NCBI RefSeq assembly: GCF_013408305.1
Contig: NZ_JACBZS010000001.1
Span: 2,790,001 to 2,854,000, forward strand
DNA from: Naumannella cuiyingiana
Lineage (GTDB): Bacteria; Actinomycetota; Actinomycetes; Propionibacteriales; Propionibacteriaceae
Length of the DNA stretch: 64,000 bases
Direction of reading: 5' to 3'
Shown here: in pieces, positions 1-12,317 of the stretch
How the letters are laid out: each line of letters opens with the position of its first letter
Numbering within the stretch: position 1 is the stretch's first letter
The notes under the pieces: model-generated
Database searches by the model: none
The model's input: only the letters and a program-made list of their open reading frames with translations
What the model was told of the DNA's origin: nothing
Made by a program: the position numbers and the translations under genes

Positions 1-332
1 CCTTGTTGAACCAGATCTCCACGGTCGGCGCCTTCATCCTGGGCATCTCGATGCTGCCGTTCTTCTGGAACGTCTGGATCACCCGTAAGTCGCCCAAGGT
101 GACCGTCGACGACCCGTGGGGCTGGGGGCGCTCGCTGGAGTGGGCGACGTCGTGCCCGCCGCCGCGGCACAACTTCACCAAGCTGCCGCGGATCCGTTCG
201 CGCTACCCGGCGTTCGACGTGAACCACCCGGACGTGCAGCAGGAGGACGACGAGAACGACGACCAGGTGCTGGGCGCCGAGCTCGGCGATGCAGCGGTTT
301 CGGCGGAGCAGAAGGCGGAGGGCAACCGATGA
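1..332 (+). CDS. ctaD: Cytochrome c oxidase subunit I, C-terminal end (partial)
   Basis: The gene enters from the left edge; the reading frame begins at base 3 and 109 residues are visible. They contain the end of the last membrane helix ([17 protein letters not shown]) and the cytoplasmic tail with the segment [22 protein letters not shown], typical of actinobacterial aa3-oxidase subunit I. Subunit I carries heme a, heme a3 and CuB and reduces oxygen; those ligands lie upstream of the window. The TGA stop overlaps the ATG of the next gene by ATGA, so the two are translationally coupled. The subunit III and bc1 genes lie about 6 kb away on the opposite strand. Confidence 0.93.
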   Translation, partial: LLNQISTVGAFILGISMLPFFWNVWITRKSPKVTVDDPWGWGRSLEWATSCPPPRHNFTKLPRIRSRYPAFDVNHPDVQQEDDENDDQVLGAELGDAAVSAEQKAEGNR

Positions 333-724
333 GGGGTTCGTTCTGGGCATTCATGTCCGTCTTCATCTTCCTGCTCGTCGTCACGCCGATCTACTGGCTG
401 TTGAGCCACGAGATCGTCGGCACGGTGGCGCTGACCATGTCGGCGCTGTTGTGCCTGATGATCTCCTGGTATCTGCGGGTCACCAGCAAGTCCATCGGCC
501 CGACCCTGGAGGACCGCCCCGACGCGACGATCGCTGAGGGCGCCGGCGTGATCGGCTTCTTCCCGCCGAGCAGCATCTGGCCGTTCTGGTGCGCGCTGGC
601 CGCGGGCGTCTTCGTGCTCGGGCCCGTGTTCGGGTGGTGGCTGAGCCTGCTCGGCGGTGCGGTCGGGATCTGGGCGCTGTCCGGCTGGATCTACCAGTAC
701 TACGTCGGCGACTACAAGCACTGA
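329..724 (+). CDS. ctaF: Cytochrome c oxidase subunit IV (actinobacterial type)
   Basis: A 131-residue membrane protein with about four hydrophobic helices. It starts [14 protein letters not shown] and ends [12 protein letters not shown], a form typical of the small actinobacterial subunit IV of the aa3 oxidase in the bc1-aa3 supercomplex. The start ATG at 329 overlaps the ctaD stop. A longer frame open from 116 is the ctaD region read out of frame. The subunit has no known redox centre and is thought to stabilise the complex. The next gene is convergent, 16 bp away. Confidence 0.9.
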   Translation: MRGSFWAFMSVFIFLLVVTPIYWLLSHEIVGTVALTMSALLCLMISWYLRVTSKSIGPTLEDRPDATIAEGAGVIGFFPPSSIWPFWCALAAGVFVLGPVFGWWLSLLGGAVGIWALSGWIYQYYVGDYKH

Positions 725-740
725 CCCTCTGAGCCAGGGA

Positions 741-1139
741 CTACGCGGGCCCCGGGTCAGGCGCGGCCGGCGTCTCGCGGCGACGCTCCGGGATGTCGTA
801 GGGCTGCGGCCAGAAGTCGACCACCTCGGTGATCAGCGGCTCGCCGCTCGACCCGGCGCCGATGGTCAGCCAGACCAATCCGGTCTGCGGCTCACCGTCC
901 AGGCTCACGTCCATCCAGATCGCCGCGCCGGCGACGTCGGCATGCAGCCGGGCCACCCGCAGGTGCCACTCGCCCGGGTAGCGCTGGTTGAAGCGCACCA
1001 GCTCCTCGCGCCCGCCGACCCGCTCCCGCGTCTGCGGTGCCAGGTAGACGACGTCCGGGTGCAGCAACGCGCCCCAGCGCTCCCAGTCGCGCGCTTCCAG
1101 CAGCTCCACATAGTCCCGGGCCAACCGCGTGCTGTCCAT
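741..1139 (-). CDS. SnoaL-like / NTF2-fold protein
   Basis: 132 residues with the pattern of the small SnoaL-like (NTF2-fold) family: an N-terminal helix pair (DYVELLEARDWERWGALLHPDVVY) followed by strands with GGREELVRFNQRYPGEWHL. The family includes cyclases, dehydratases, isomerases and many proteins of unknown role, and no substrate can be named. It seems to be a single-gene unit: a TAGGCT hexamer ends 6 bp before the ATG, suggesting a leaderless transcript. It lies downstream of, and on the same strand as, the GuaB1 gene, with a 40-bp gap. Confidence 0.72.
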   Translation of the reverse strand: MDSTRLARDYVELLEARDWERWGALLHPDVVYLAPQTRERVGGREELVRFNQRYPGEWHLRVARLHADVAGAAIWMDVSLDGEPQTGLVWLTIGAGSSGEPLITEVVDFWPQPYDIPERRRETPAAPDPGPA

Positions 1140-1145
1140 GCCGGC

Positions 1146-1151
1146 AGCCTA
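1146..1151 (-). promoter_or_regulatory. -10 hexamer of the SnoaL-like gene
   Basis: TAGGCT on the minus strand, 6 bp before the ATG at 1139. No Shine-Dalgarno sequence is present, so the transcript probably starts at the start codon. Confidence 0.5.
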
Positions 1152-1179
1152 GGGCCACGCTCCGACACCGGCCGCGGCC

Positions 1180-4461
<3,282 letters not shown>

Positions 4462-4462
<1 letters not shown>

Positions 4463-5607
4463 CAGTTCTCACCCTCTCCGGGCAGCGAGCGCGTCAGGTC
4501 GTGGGTCGAGTCGCGCTCGAAATAGCTGGGGCCCGTGGGCAGGTTGTGGCCCTCGTCGTCGACGAAGCCCGAGCGTGCGATCAGATAGCCCTCGCCGTCG
4601 ACGGTGATCGGCAGTTGGGGCAGCGCACGCGACGCCGGACCGAAGACGACGATCCCGGCGCGGCCGAGGTCGAACGTCGACTGGTGGCACGGGCACAGCA
4701 GGTGGTGGGTCTGCTGTTCCCACAGGCTGATCGGGCAGCCGACGTGGGTGCAGATCTTGGAGTAGCACAAGATTCCGTTGACGTGCCAGTCACGCCGGGT
4801 CTCGGGGATGACGATCTGGTTCGGATTCATCCGGACGATGATGATCGCCGCCTTGGCCTTCTGCTGCAGGAACTCGGTGCCGTGCAGCTCCTCCAGGTTG
4901 GCCGGCTGGGCGTTGACGAGCTGGCCGATCTGCAGGTCGGCGGCCCGGATCGGCGTGTAGGTCACGTCATTGACCAGGCGTACCCCCTCCGACCAGATCG
5001 TCGTCGCGATCGTGCGGTCGATCTCCGGCCGGGTGGGCCACGGGCCGAGGTCGGCGAGGGAGATGATCGCGGGCAGACCGAGCGCGCCGACGCCGATGCC
5101 GAGGCTGCGCAGGATCATCTGCCGACGGCTGACGCCGGACTGGGTGATGCCCTTGTCGACCTCGATCATGATCGCTTCGCGATCCGCGTCGGAGGATGCG
5201 GCGGGGTGCCGCTCCTCGGCCTCCTCGTGGTCGGTCATGATCTGGCGCGCCCACTGCACCGCGCCGACGCCGATGCACAGCAGCGCCAGGCCGAGGCACG
5301 CGCCGAGCAGCGTGGTCTGCGCCGAGAACTGGCTGGTCTCCGACACGCGGATGGTCATCTCCCGCGGCACGGCGAAATAGATCACGACATAGGCGATCGC
5401 GAACACCGGAGCCAGCAGGAACAGCGCCGAGATGTTGCGGGCCGACCGGCGGGCGGCGCCCTCGTCGACATCGGTCCAGCGCTCGACATGCTCCTCGATA
5501 CCGGGGTCGGCGATCGGTTTCGTGTCGACGACGGTGGTGCCGGGGATGCGGCCCGCGTCGCGGCCGTTGCTGGGCTCGAGCTGGCCCGGGTTGTCGTGGC
5601 TGGTCAC
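4462..5607 (-). CDS. qcrA: Cytochrome bc1 complex Rieske iron-sulfur subunit
   Basis: 381 residues. Three hydrophobic segments in the first half are typical of actinobacterial QcrA: LFLLAPVFAIAYVVIYFAV, LLGACLGLALLCIGVGAVQW and a third after the SRRQMILRSLGIG stretch, which looks like a twin-Arg-less Tat-type region. The C-terminal domain carries both 2Fe-2S motifs, CTHVGC and CPCHQS, giving two Cys and two His ligands. It moves electrons from quinol to the diheme cytochrome c. The start is a GTG overlapping the qcrC stop (GTGA); an upstream frame extension to 5682 lies inside qcrC and is not supported. Confidence 0.95.
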
Positions 5608-6404
5608 TTCGCGCGCGCTCCCTTCGAGGCGATCCAGACGGCGAACAGGCACAGGCCGCCGATGCCGACGACCCAGGCCCACAGACCCTCCGAGACCGGG
5701 CCGAGCGCGCCGAGGGTGAGGCCACCGGACGGCTGGCGCTGCAGCGCCTCGAGGTAGGCGATGATCGCCTTCGCGTCCTCGTCGGTGATGACCTCCTTGG
5801 AGAACACCGGCATCTCACCGGGCCCGGTCCGCAGGGCCTCGTAGATGTGCTTGGGGTCGACGCCGGTCAGCGGCGGTGCGGCCTTGCCGCTGGGCATGGC
5901 ACCGCCCGAGCCGCCGAAGTTGTGACAGGCGGAGCAGTTGGTCCGGAACAGCTCGCCGCCGCGGTTGATCTCCTCCTGCGACAGCCCGGCCGGCTCGTAC
6001 TGGTCCGGCTCCGGAATCGCGGGGCCGGGGCCCAGGGTGGCGACATAGGCGGCCAGCGCGTCGATCTCGGCCTGGGAGTACTGGGCGGGCTTGCGCGGGG
6101 CCTGCACGGCGGAGGCGGCCATCGGCATCCGGCCGGTGCCGACCTGGAAGTCGACGGCAGCGGCGCCGACACCCGCGAGCGGCGGGCCCTGGCGGCTGCC
6201 CTCGCCGTTCATGCCGTGGCACGAGGAGCAGCCGACGGCGTACAACGCCTTGCCCTCGGCGACCTGCTGGGAGTTGCCGCCGTCGGCCGAGCTCTGCGAA
6301 CTCGGCGCCGCGACGGCGTACAGGCCGCCGATGAAGAAGAGCGCCAGCAGCAGAAGGATCGGCTTCGCCGCCGGGTGCCGCCGACGGGATGACAAGAACT
6401 TCAC
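5604..6404 (-). CDS. qcrC: Cytochrome bc1 complex diheme cytochrome c subunit
   Basis: 266 residues. An N-terminal signal/anchor helix (AKPILLLLALFFIGGLYAVAA) precedes two cytochrome c domains, each with one CxxCH site: CSSCHGMNGEG near residue 60 and CSACHNFGGSG near residue 160. A C-terminal membrane helix (GLWAWVVGIGGLCLFAVWIA) anchors it. In actinobacteria this fused diheme cytochrome replaces a soluble cytochrome c and hands electrons directly to the aa3 oxidase. It lies 19 bp after ctaE and overlaps qcrA. Confidence 0.96.
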   Translation of the reverse strand: MKFLSSRRRHPAAKPILLLLALFFIGGLYAVAAPSSQSSADGGNSQQVAEGKALYAVGCSSCHGMNGEGSRQGPPLAGVGAAAVDFQVGTGRMPMAASAVQAPRKPAQYSQAEIDALAAYVATLGPGPAIPEPDQYEPAGLSQEEINRGGELFRTNCSACHNFGGSGGAMPSGKAAPPLTGVDPKHIYEALRTGPGEMPVFSKEVITDEDAKAIIAYLEALQRQPSGGLTLGALGPVSEGLWAWVVGIGGLCLFAVWIASKGARAK

Positions 6405-6423
6405 AACAATCCTTCCGGGGCGC

Positions 6424-7164
6424 TCAGTAGGTGAGGAACGGCAGCAGGTAGATCACGAAGAACAGCGCCACCCACACGACATCGACGAAGTGCCAGTAGT
6501 AGGACACGCATTCGGTGGACACGTACTGCTCGTGGGTGAAGGTCCGCGCCAGGTAGGTGCGGCCGAGGACGAACACGAAGGCGATCAGGCCGCCCGTGAC
6601 GTGCAGGCCGTGGAAGCCCGTCGCGAGGAAGAAGATCGAGCCGTAGGGGTCGCTGTAGATCGTCAGGCCCTCGCTGAACAGCGTGGCGTACTCGAAAACC
6701 TGGCCGCCGATGAAGAAGGCGCCCATCACGAAGGTGAGGATGTACCACTCGCGCAGCCCCCACTTGAGCGGGTTGAGGATGCTTCCGGTACGCGAGACCT
6801 GCCGCCGGTGGGCGGCGAACACGCCCATCTGGCAGGTGAACGAACTCGCCACCAGCACCGCGGTGTTGGTCACGGTGAACGGGATGTTCATCAGCGAGTG
6901 GCCCCACTCGAACAGCGCCGTCCCACCGGTCGCCGCCGCCTGGGCGTCGGTGACGTTCTGGATGGTGAAGTAGGCCGCGAACAGCCCGGCGAAGAACATC
7001 AGGTCCGAGGCCAGCCACACCATGGTGCCGATGGCGGCCAGGTCGGGGCGGCCCTTGACGCCGTTCAGGCGGGCCGGATTGATCCGGTGCAGGGCACCCG
7101 CCGCGATCTCGTCCGGGCGGCGCGCCGAACCGGCGTCGCCGACAGCCTCGATTGATGTTGCCAC
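6424..7164 (-). CDS. ctaE: Cytochrome c oxidase subunit III
   Basis: 246 residues from the GTG chosen here, with the family helices [21 protein letters not shown]-like, FILGGQVFEY-like and the C-terminal [19 protein letters not shown] signature of heme-copper oxidase subunit III. It stabilises the oxidase core and its proton path. It is the first gene of the ctaE-qcrCAB operon. The start is uncertain: the frame stays open to 7275, but the segment before [10 protein letters not shown] does not look like protein, and no clear Shine-Dalgarno sequence is seen. Confidence 0.93.
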   Translation of the reverse strand: MATSIEAVGDAGSARRPDEIAAGALHRINPARLNGVKGRPDLAAIGTMVWLASDLMFFAGLFAAYFTIQNVTDAQAAATGGTALFEWGHSLMNIPFTVTNTAVLVASSFTCQMGVFAAHRRQVSRTGSILNPLKWGLREWYILTFVMGAFFIGGQVFEYATLFSEGLTIYSDPYGSIFFLATGFHGLHVTGGLIAFVFVLGRTYLARTFTHEQYVSTECVSYYWHFVDVVWVALFFVIYLLPFLTY

Positions 7165-7331
7165 GGGGTCATTATTGCCATAGATCGTCCGTCCGGCATC
7201 TTTGGGGGACCCTGCCGCGCCGGTCGTGATCGCGATCACCCGCAACCCGGGCGCTACCATGCTCGCGAACGTCACGGAGGATCGACGACGAATTGTCGTA
7301 CTACACGGTGTTGGAGTGAGGACGAACAGCC

Positions 7332-7751
7332 ATGGATGACCAAGCAGCCGAGCGCCCCGCGACCGTGTTGATCTATTCCGATGACCGGTCCACCCGGGAC
7401 GACATCAGGTACGCCCTGGGCCGCCGCGTCGCCGCCGACCTGCCCGAGATCGCGATCGTCGAGGCCGCCACCTACAAGGCGGTGCTGCGCGCGCTCGACG
7501 CCGGCGGGGTGGATGTCGCGGTCTTCGACGGCGAGGCGGTGCCGGCCGGCGGGATGGGGCTGTGTCGCCAGGTGAAGGACGAGGTGGCCGACTGCCCGCC
7601 GATCGTCGTCCTGGTCGCCCGACCCCAGGACGCCTGGCTCGCCACCTGGTCGCATGCCGATGCGGTGTCGACCCATCCGGTCGATCCCGTCGCGCTGCCG
7701 GGCGTCGTCGCCGGGCAGTTGCGTACCCGCCTCGCCGACACCGTCGCCTGA
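7332..7751 (+). CDS. Receiver-like (CheY-fold) protein without output domain
   Basis: 139 residues that follow the response-regulator receiver layout: acidic pair in [14 protein letters not shown], a possible phospho-acceptor Asp in [10 protein letters not shown], and a final strand [11 protein letters not shown]. The conserved Lys of the usual KP motif is replaced (THPVDP), so phospho-signalling may be altered or lost. There is no DNA-binding domain. It is 4 bp upstream of trpD and divergent from ctaE, a position where other actinobacteria also have a small protein. Function unknown. Confidence 0.7.
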   Translation: MDDQAAERPATVLIYSDDRSTRDDIRYALGRRVAADLPEIAIVEAATYKAVLRALDAGGVDVAVFDGEAVPAGGMGLCRQVKDEVADCPPIVVLVARPQDAWLATWSHADAVSTHPVDPVALPGVVAGQLRTRLADTVA

Positions 7752-7755
7752 GCAG

Positions 7756-8826
7756 GTGGCCGCGACTGCGTCCGGGTCCGCGGTCCCGAACTGGCCGGAT
7801 CTGCTGACCGCGCTCGTCCGAGGCGCCGACCTGTCGACCGATGACGCGCGCTGGGCCATGTCGGAGGTGCTGACCGGCGCCGCCGTGCCGGTGCAGGTGG
7901 CGGCCTTCGCCGTGGCGCTGCGGGCCAAGGGCGAGACCGTGGCCGAGCTGCGGGGCCTGGCCGATGCGATGTTGGAGCACGGTACGCCGGTGCGGCTGGG
8001 GGGCGAGACCGTCGATGTCGTCGGGTCCGGTGGTGACCGGGCGAACACCGTGAACATCTCCACGATGGCGGCGATCGTGGCCGCCGCGGCCGGAGCGCGG
8101 GTCGCCAAGCACGGCAACCGGGCGGCGTCGTCGGCCTGCGGTACGGCCGATGTGCTGGAGGAGCTCGGGGTGGTCCTCGACCCGGGCCCGCAGGCGCAGC
8201 CGGGGCTGCTGGAGGAGGCCGGCATCGTCTTCTTCTTTGCGCCGCGCTATCACCCGGCCCTGCGGCATGCCGCGCAGGCGCGGCGCGAGCTCGGCATCGC
8301 CACCACGTTCAATCTGCTGGGCCCGCTGGCCAATCCCGCCCGGCCCGCCGCCCAGGCCGTGGGGATCGCCGACGCCAGGTCGGCGCCGCTGGTCGCCGGC
8401 GTGATCGCCGACCGCGGGCACCGCGGGATGGTCTTCCACGGCGGCGACGGGTTGGACGAGCTGACCACCACGACCCGCTCGCGGGTCTGGCTGATCGGCG
8501 GCGGCCGGGTCCGCGAGGTGGCACTGGATCCCGCCGAGCTGGGCCTGGCGCGGGCGAGTCTCGACCAACTCGTCGGCGGCGAGCCCGCGCTGAATGCCGA
8601 CATCGCTCGGCGTACCCTCGCGGGCGAGCCCGGCCCGGTCCGCGACATCGTCGCGCTGAACGCCGCCGCGGCCCTGCTCGCCTATGCCGGGCCGAACCTG
8701 GACCGCGACCTCGCCGAGCAACTCCGCCCGCGCCTGGCCGACGCCGTCGCCGCCATGGAATCCGGTGCCGCCACCGCCAAGCTGGAGGCCTGGGCCGCCG
8801 CCACCCGACGCGCCGCCGACCGCTGA
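7756..8826 (+). CDS. trpD: Anthranilate phosphoribosyltransferase
   Basis: 356 residues. It transfers the phosphoribosyl group of PRPP to anthranilate in tryptophan synthesis. Family motifs are all present: VGSGGDRANTVNISTMAA (PRPP-binding, with SGGD in place of the commoner TGGD), KHGNRAASSACGTADVLEELG, and FNLLGPLANPA. The GTG start at 7756 fits the normal N-terminus (PNWPDLLTALVRG follows shortly), although the nearest purine-rich stretch is too close for ideal spacing. It is co-transcribed with the receiver-like gene; no other trp gene is in the window. Confidence 0.94.
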   Translation: MAATASGSAVPNWPDLLTALVRGADLSTDDARWAMSEVLTGAAVPVQVAAFAVALRAKGETVAELRGLADAMLEHGTPVRLGGETVDVVGSGGDRANTVNISTMAAIVAAAAGARVAKHGNRAASSACGTADVLEELGVVLDPGPQAQPGLLEEAGIVFFFAPRYHPALRHAAQARRELGIATTFNLLGPLANPARPAAQAVGIADARSAPLVAGVIADRGHRGMVFHGGDGLDELTTTTRSRVWLIGGGRVREVALDPAELGLARASLDQLVGGEPALNADIARRTLAGEPGPVRDIVALNAAAALLAYAGPNLDRDLAEQLRPRLADAVAAMESGAATAKLEAWAAATRRAADR

Positions 8827-8850
8827 GCGGGGGAGCGGGGGAGTGTCGCG

Positions 8851-9678
8851 TCAGCGTCCCTGGATGAACAGCTTGATCAAGGGCACCACGAAGCCGGCAC
8901 CGAGGGCAGAAGAAATCGCCGCACCGATTCCAGCAACCGACACGGACCAGATTCGCGGGTCTTGAAATGTCGCGTCAGCAACTCGCAACTCTCTCACGTT
9001 GCGCCATTGCTGAGCATTTGCATGCCCGATGGTTTGGGCGAGTCTTGCGCTCAGCTCGTCACGCGCGTTCTGGTCGGCACAGTTTCCTACGGCGGCACCG
9101 ATCGACAGAACTGCCCGTGCGGCATCCTTCGCATTATCGGCATCCGCGCGCCGAAGCTCGTGGCAGAGGAGCGGGGTTCTGGCCGATCGGTACACCTGGC
9201 GGCCGTAAGTGATGATGGCGTTGCACGCCGCGCGATACCGCCGCTGATCCGGGGTGCGAATGAACTTGTTGAGAAGGGCGAATGCCACTACGCCGAGGGC
9301 CGCAAGGTAAGCGCCACGGGCGCGGTCGCGGGTGGTCACCAGGAATGCGATAGCCGCGAGCAAGATAAGAATCGTGCCACCTTGCACGATGGCGCCAGCT
9401 ACGGCGACCGATCGCGAAGTGGTCCCGATGCTCGCAACATTGGCAAATGCGGCTCCGAAAATCGGTCCCGCGAGGAGGGCGGACAACGCGCTCACGTGAA
9501 TGTGGCGTCGATGGCCGCGTGCCGCGGCGTCGAGCACCTGTTGTCCTGCATCGGACTGCTCGATCAGACGCGAGCTGATTTCTGGATTCAAGGTTGGTGT
9601 CAGTTTGTCAGTGAGGCGCTCGAACGCCGATCGCATCGAGCGGATCGGGTTCATCGGGTCGACGTGGTTGACTGTCAT
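8851..9678 (-). CDS. Hypothetical membrane protein, low-GC singleton
   Basis: 275 residues, not recognised. The N-terminal third is soluble (SAFERLTDKLTPTLNPEISSRLIEQS). Two hydrophobic hairpins follow (about residues 62-115 and 122-137, including GGTILILLAAIAFLVTT), then a helical part with two Cys (LLCHELRR, AVGNCADQN), and a final hydrophobic segment near residues 245-270. A strong Shine-Dalgarno sequence (AGGAGG, 5 bp before the ATG) supports the start. Codon use is visibly less GC-biased at third positions than its neighbours, which suggests recent acquisition. No partner gene is adjacent. Confidence 0.6.
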   Translation of the reverse strand: MTVNHVDPMNPIRSMRSAFERLTDKLTPTLNPEISSRLIEQSDAGQQVLDAAARGHRRHIHVSALSALLAGPIFGAAFANVASIGTTSRSVAVAGAIVQGGTILILLAAIAFLVTTRDRARGAYLAALGVVAFALLNKFIRTPDQRRYRAACNAIITYGRQVYRSARTPLLCHELRRADADNAKDAARAVLSIGAAVGNCADQNARDELSARLAQTIGHANAQQWRNVRELRVADATFQDPRIWSVSVAGIGAAISSALGAGFVVPLIKLFIQGR

Positions 9679-9749
9679 CTCGTCCTCCTGTGCTGGGGGT
9701 GATCTTCATCACAGGCTGACAGGCAGGTCTGACACAGAGTGCCGCCGAG

Positions 9750-9791
9750 GATTCTGCAAACAGCGGGAAGTGTTCCGCCCTTTGCAGAATC
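9750..9791 (-). terminator. 11-bp inverted repeat between singleton and ROK gene
   Basis: GATTCTGCAAA (9750-9760) and TTTGCAGAATC (9781-9791) are perfect complements, with a shorter GGAA/TTCC pairing inside. It lies 11 bp past the ROK gene stop, so terminator is the simplest reading. It is also upstream of the singleton gene, so an operator role is possible. No T-run. Confidence 0.5.
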
Positions 9792-9801
9792 GTGGTTGTG
9801 G

Positions 9802-10905
9802 TCAGCCGGCCTCGACGGCGGCACGGGCGCGGGTGAGGGCCGCGGTGCGCAGGCCGACCATCACCGCATCCGGGCCCAGGGCGGCCTCCCGCACCGGGGC
9901 GGGTACGCCGGCCTCGGCGGCGACCCGCGCATCCAGTGCCTCGGCGAGGCCCGTGCCGCGGCCCCACGGCCCGGTGATCAAGACCAGCCCGGGGTCGAGC
10001 AGCGCCGTGACCGCGCAGATCGCCGCGGTCAGCCCGGCGAGCAGCGGCTCGCGGCGTACCGGATCGGTGATCATCGCGCGGGCTCGGGCAACATCGATCG
10101 CCGAGGTCCCGGGCCTGGTCAGGCCGAGCGCGCCCGGCAGCTCGACCAGGCGCAGCGTCCCCTCCGGCCCGGGCACCGGCACCTGGGCCAGCTCGCCGGC
10201 CAGCCCGCGCGCGCCGCGGACGATCCGCCCGTCCATGATCAGCCCGGAACCGATGCCCGGGCCGAGATAGATCAACACCAACTCCGGCGGGCCCGGCGTC
10301 CCGGCCGCCTCGCGCTCGGCGAGCGCGGCCCAGTTCACGTCGTTGTCGAGCAGCCAGCGGCCCGGCACGTGGCGCTCCAGGGTGGCCCCGGCGTCCAGAT
10401 CGCCCATCAGGAACGGTGATCCGGGCAGCTCGACCAGCCGGCCGCTGCCCTGGTCGACCGGGTCGGCCGCGCCCACCGTCGCCGCCAGCACCGATCCCGG
10501 GCTGGCCGCCGTCGCCTCCGCCAGCACGCCATCGAGCGCCTCGGCCAGGGCCTTGCCGGCCACCGGCGCGCGCAGCGGGCGGGCCACCTCGGCCAGCCGC
10601 TCACCGGTCAGGTCGAGCAGTTCCGCGCGTACCCCGTCCGGACCCGCATCGACCGCAAGCGCGCACCCGGCCTCGGCTCGTAGCGCATACCAGGTCCCGG
10701 ATCGGCCGCGGCCGCCGCTGGCCGGGCCGGCCTCGGCGAGCAGCCCGCGCTCGGCGAGCCGGCGTACCGCCTGACTGATCGTCGGCTTCGAGATGCCTGT
10801 ACTCGCCGCCACCTCGGCCCGGGTCAACCGGGCGTTGGCGAAGAACTCACGCAGCACCTGCCGGTCGGTCTCGGCGCGGACGAGGTCCTGCGAGGGCGTG
10901 GTCAC
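9802..10905 (-). CDS. ROK-family transcriptional repressor
   Basis: 367 residues from the GTG at 10905. An N-terminal winged helix-turn-helix (LTRAEVAASTGISKPTISQAVRRLAERGLL) is followed by a sugar-kinase-like ROK domain with DNDVNWAALAE and GPGIGSGLI. ROK repressors of this type bind palindromic operators and release them on binding a sugar or related ligand. The zinc-binding CxC motif of many ROK proteins is not visible. The gene is divergent from the DUF1479 gene across a 21-bp palindrome. An alternative GTG at 10947 would add 14 residues. Confidence 0.85.
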   Translation of the reverse strand: MTTPSQDLVRAETDRQVLREFFANARLTRAEVAASTGISKPTISQAVRRLAERGLLAEAGPASGGRGRSGTWYALRAEAGCALAVDAGPDGVRAELLDLTGERLAEVARPLRAPVAGKALAEALDGVLAEATAASPGSVLAATVGAADPVDQGSGRLVELPGSPFLMGDLDAGATLERHVPGRWLLDNDVNWAALAEREAAGTPGPPELVLIYLGPGIGSGLIMDGRIVRGARGLAGELAQVPVPGPEGTLRLVELPGALGLTRPGTSAIDVARARAMITDPVRREPLLAGLTAAICAVTALLDPGLVLITGPWGRGTGLAEALDARVAAEAGVPAPVREAALGPDAVMVGLRTAALTRARAAVEAG

Positions 10906-10956
10906 CCCGGGAGTCTGGCAGGGGAGGCTTGCGCGGGCCAGTCGCACCGCCTATCG

Positions 10957-10977
10957 TTAGTTAGGAACCTTTACTAA
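10957..10977. promoter_or_regulatory. Putative ROK operator
   Basis: An imperfect 21-bp palindrome: left arm TTAGTTAGG and right arm CTTTACTAA match at 7 of 9 positions around AAC. It resembles the TTAG/CTAA-armed operators of actinobacterial ROK regulators. It lies between the divergent ROK and DUF1479 starts and just before a TAATAT (10975-10980) that could be the rightward -10, so it could repress both genes. Confidence 0.6.
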
Positions 10978-10999
10978 TATCGCAGGATCGAGGATGATC

Positions 11000-12274
11000 A
11001 TGACGAGCACCACCGAGCTGCCGCACTGGGAGACCCAGCCGACCGACCTGGCCGCTGCCACTGCCGAGATCAAGCGGGCACTTCGCGAGCGCATCGAGCG
11101 CGAGTCCGGCCGCAGCGTCGAGGACGTGTTCGCCGATGTGGTCGCCCACGTCGAGGCCGAGGTCGCCGACGTCGAAGCAACCCGGGCGCGCGGCGAGGAG
11201 GTCTGGCCGGTCCTGGACTTCGCCGACATCGCCGCCGGTGAGATCTCCGACGAGCAGCGCGCGCAGGTACGCCGCCGCGGCTGCGCGGTGATCCGCGGCA
11301 CCTTCGACCGCGCGCAGGCCGAGCAGTGGGATCGCGACATCGTCGAGTATGTCGAGGGCAACGGCTTCTTCGACGCCTACACCGGTCCCGCCGATGACTT
11401 CTTCGAGTCGGTGATGAGCAAGCCCGAGATCTACCCGATCTACTGGTCGGAAGCGCAGATGGCGGCGCGTACCCATCCGCGGATGGCCACCGCACAGGGC
11501 TTCCTGAACTCGCTGTGGACGCATGAGTCCGAGGGCCGGGTCTGGTTCGATCCCGACCGCGACTCGCTCTACCCCGACCGGATCCGCCGCCGCCCGCCGG
11601 GCACCGACTCGGGCGGCCTCGGCACCCATCTCGACCCGGGCACGCTCGACCTGTGGATGACCGCCGGCTACCAGGAGCACTTCCGCCACCTGTTCGCCGG
11701 TGATGTCGCGAGCTACGACCCGTGGGATGCCGCGTACCGCACCGAGGCCGCGCAGTATCCGGGCAGCACCATGTGCTCGGCCTTCCGCACCTTCCAGGGG
11801 TGGACCGCGCTCAGTGAGATGGGCCGCGACCAGGGCGTGTTGCACACCGTGCCGATCCCGAAGGCAATGGCGTACCTGATGTTGCGCCCGCTGCTGTCCG
11901 ATGTTCCGGAGACGGAGATGGCCGGGGTACGCCCGAATCGCACTTTCCCGGTGAATCCCGAGCTGCACCCGCACCTCGTGCGCGGGCTGTCCGGGATCCC
12001 GGACGTCGCTCCCGGCGACACCGTGTGGTGGCACTGCGACATGATCCACTCCGTCGCGCCGGTCACCGACCAGCAGGGCTGGGGCAATGTCATGTACATC
12101 CCCGCCGCGCCGTGGTGTGCCAAGAATGCGGAGTACGCCGCGAGCGTCGCGCGGGCCCTGGAGACCGGCAACAGCCCGGCCGACTTCCCCGAGGAGAACT
12201 ACGAGGCCGGCTGGCCCGATCGGTTCGCCGTCTCCGACCTGAACGAGATCGGTCGCCGCGGCCTCGGTCTGTGA
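11000..12274 (+). CDS. DUF1479 (YbiU-like) putative Fe(II)/2-oxoglutarate oxygenase
   Basis: About 424 residues of the DUF1479 family, related to E. coli YbiU. Candidate metal ligands are in [12 protein letters not shown] (H and D) and [11 protein letters not shown] (His), consistent with the HxD...H facial triad of Fe(II)/2-oxoglutarate dioxygenases. The substrate is unknown. It is divergent from a ROK repressor, so expression probably responds to a carbohydrate-like ligand. Two ATGs (10994 and 11000) are in frame; each has a purine-rich stretch at about 6 bp, and I prefer the second because GAGG precedes it at the right distance. Confidence 0.78.
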   Translation: MTSTTELPHWETQPTDLAAATAEIKRALRERIERESGRSVEDVFADVVAHVEAEVADVEATRARGEEVWPVLDFADIAAGEISDEQRAQVRRRGCAVIRGTFDRAQAEQWDRDIVEYVEGNGFFDAYTGPADDFFESVMSKPEIYPIYWSEAQMAARTHPRMATAQGFLNSLWTHESEGRVWFDPDRDSLYPDRIRRRPPGTDSGGLGTHLDPGTLDLWMTAGYQEHFRHLFAGDVASYDPWDAAYRTEAAQYPGSTMCSAFRTFQGWTALSEMGRDQGVLHTVPIPKAMAYLMLRPLLSDVPETEMAGVRPNRTFPVNPELHPHLVRGLSGIPDVAPGDTVWWHCDMIHSVAPVTDQQGWGNVMYIPAAPWCAKNAEYAASVARALETGNSPADFPEENYEAGWPDRFAVSDLNEIGRRGLGL

Positions 12275-12304
12275 CCCCGCTCACGGGCGCGGTGTCGCGT
12301 CGGC

Positions 12305-12310
12305 AATAGT
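12305..12310 (+). promoter_or_regulatory. -10 hexamer of mscR
   Basis: AATAGT ends 7 bp before the ATG at 12318, with no Shine-Dalgarno sequence between; probably leaderless. Confidence 0.45.
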
Positions 12311-12317
12311 TGGTGCC

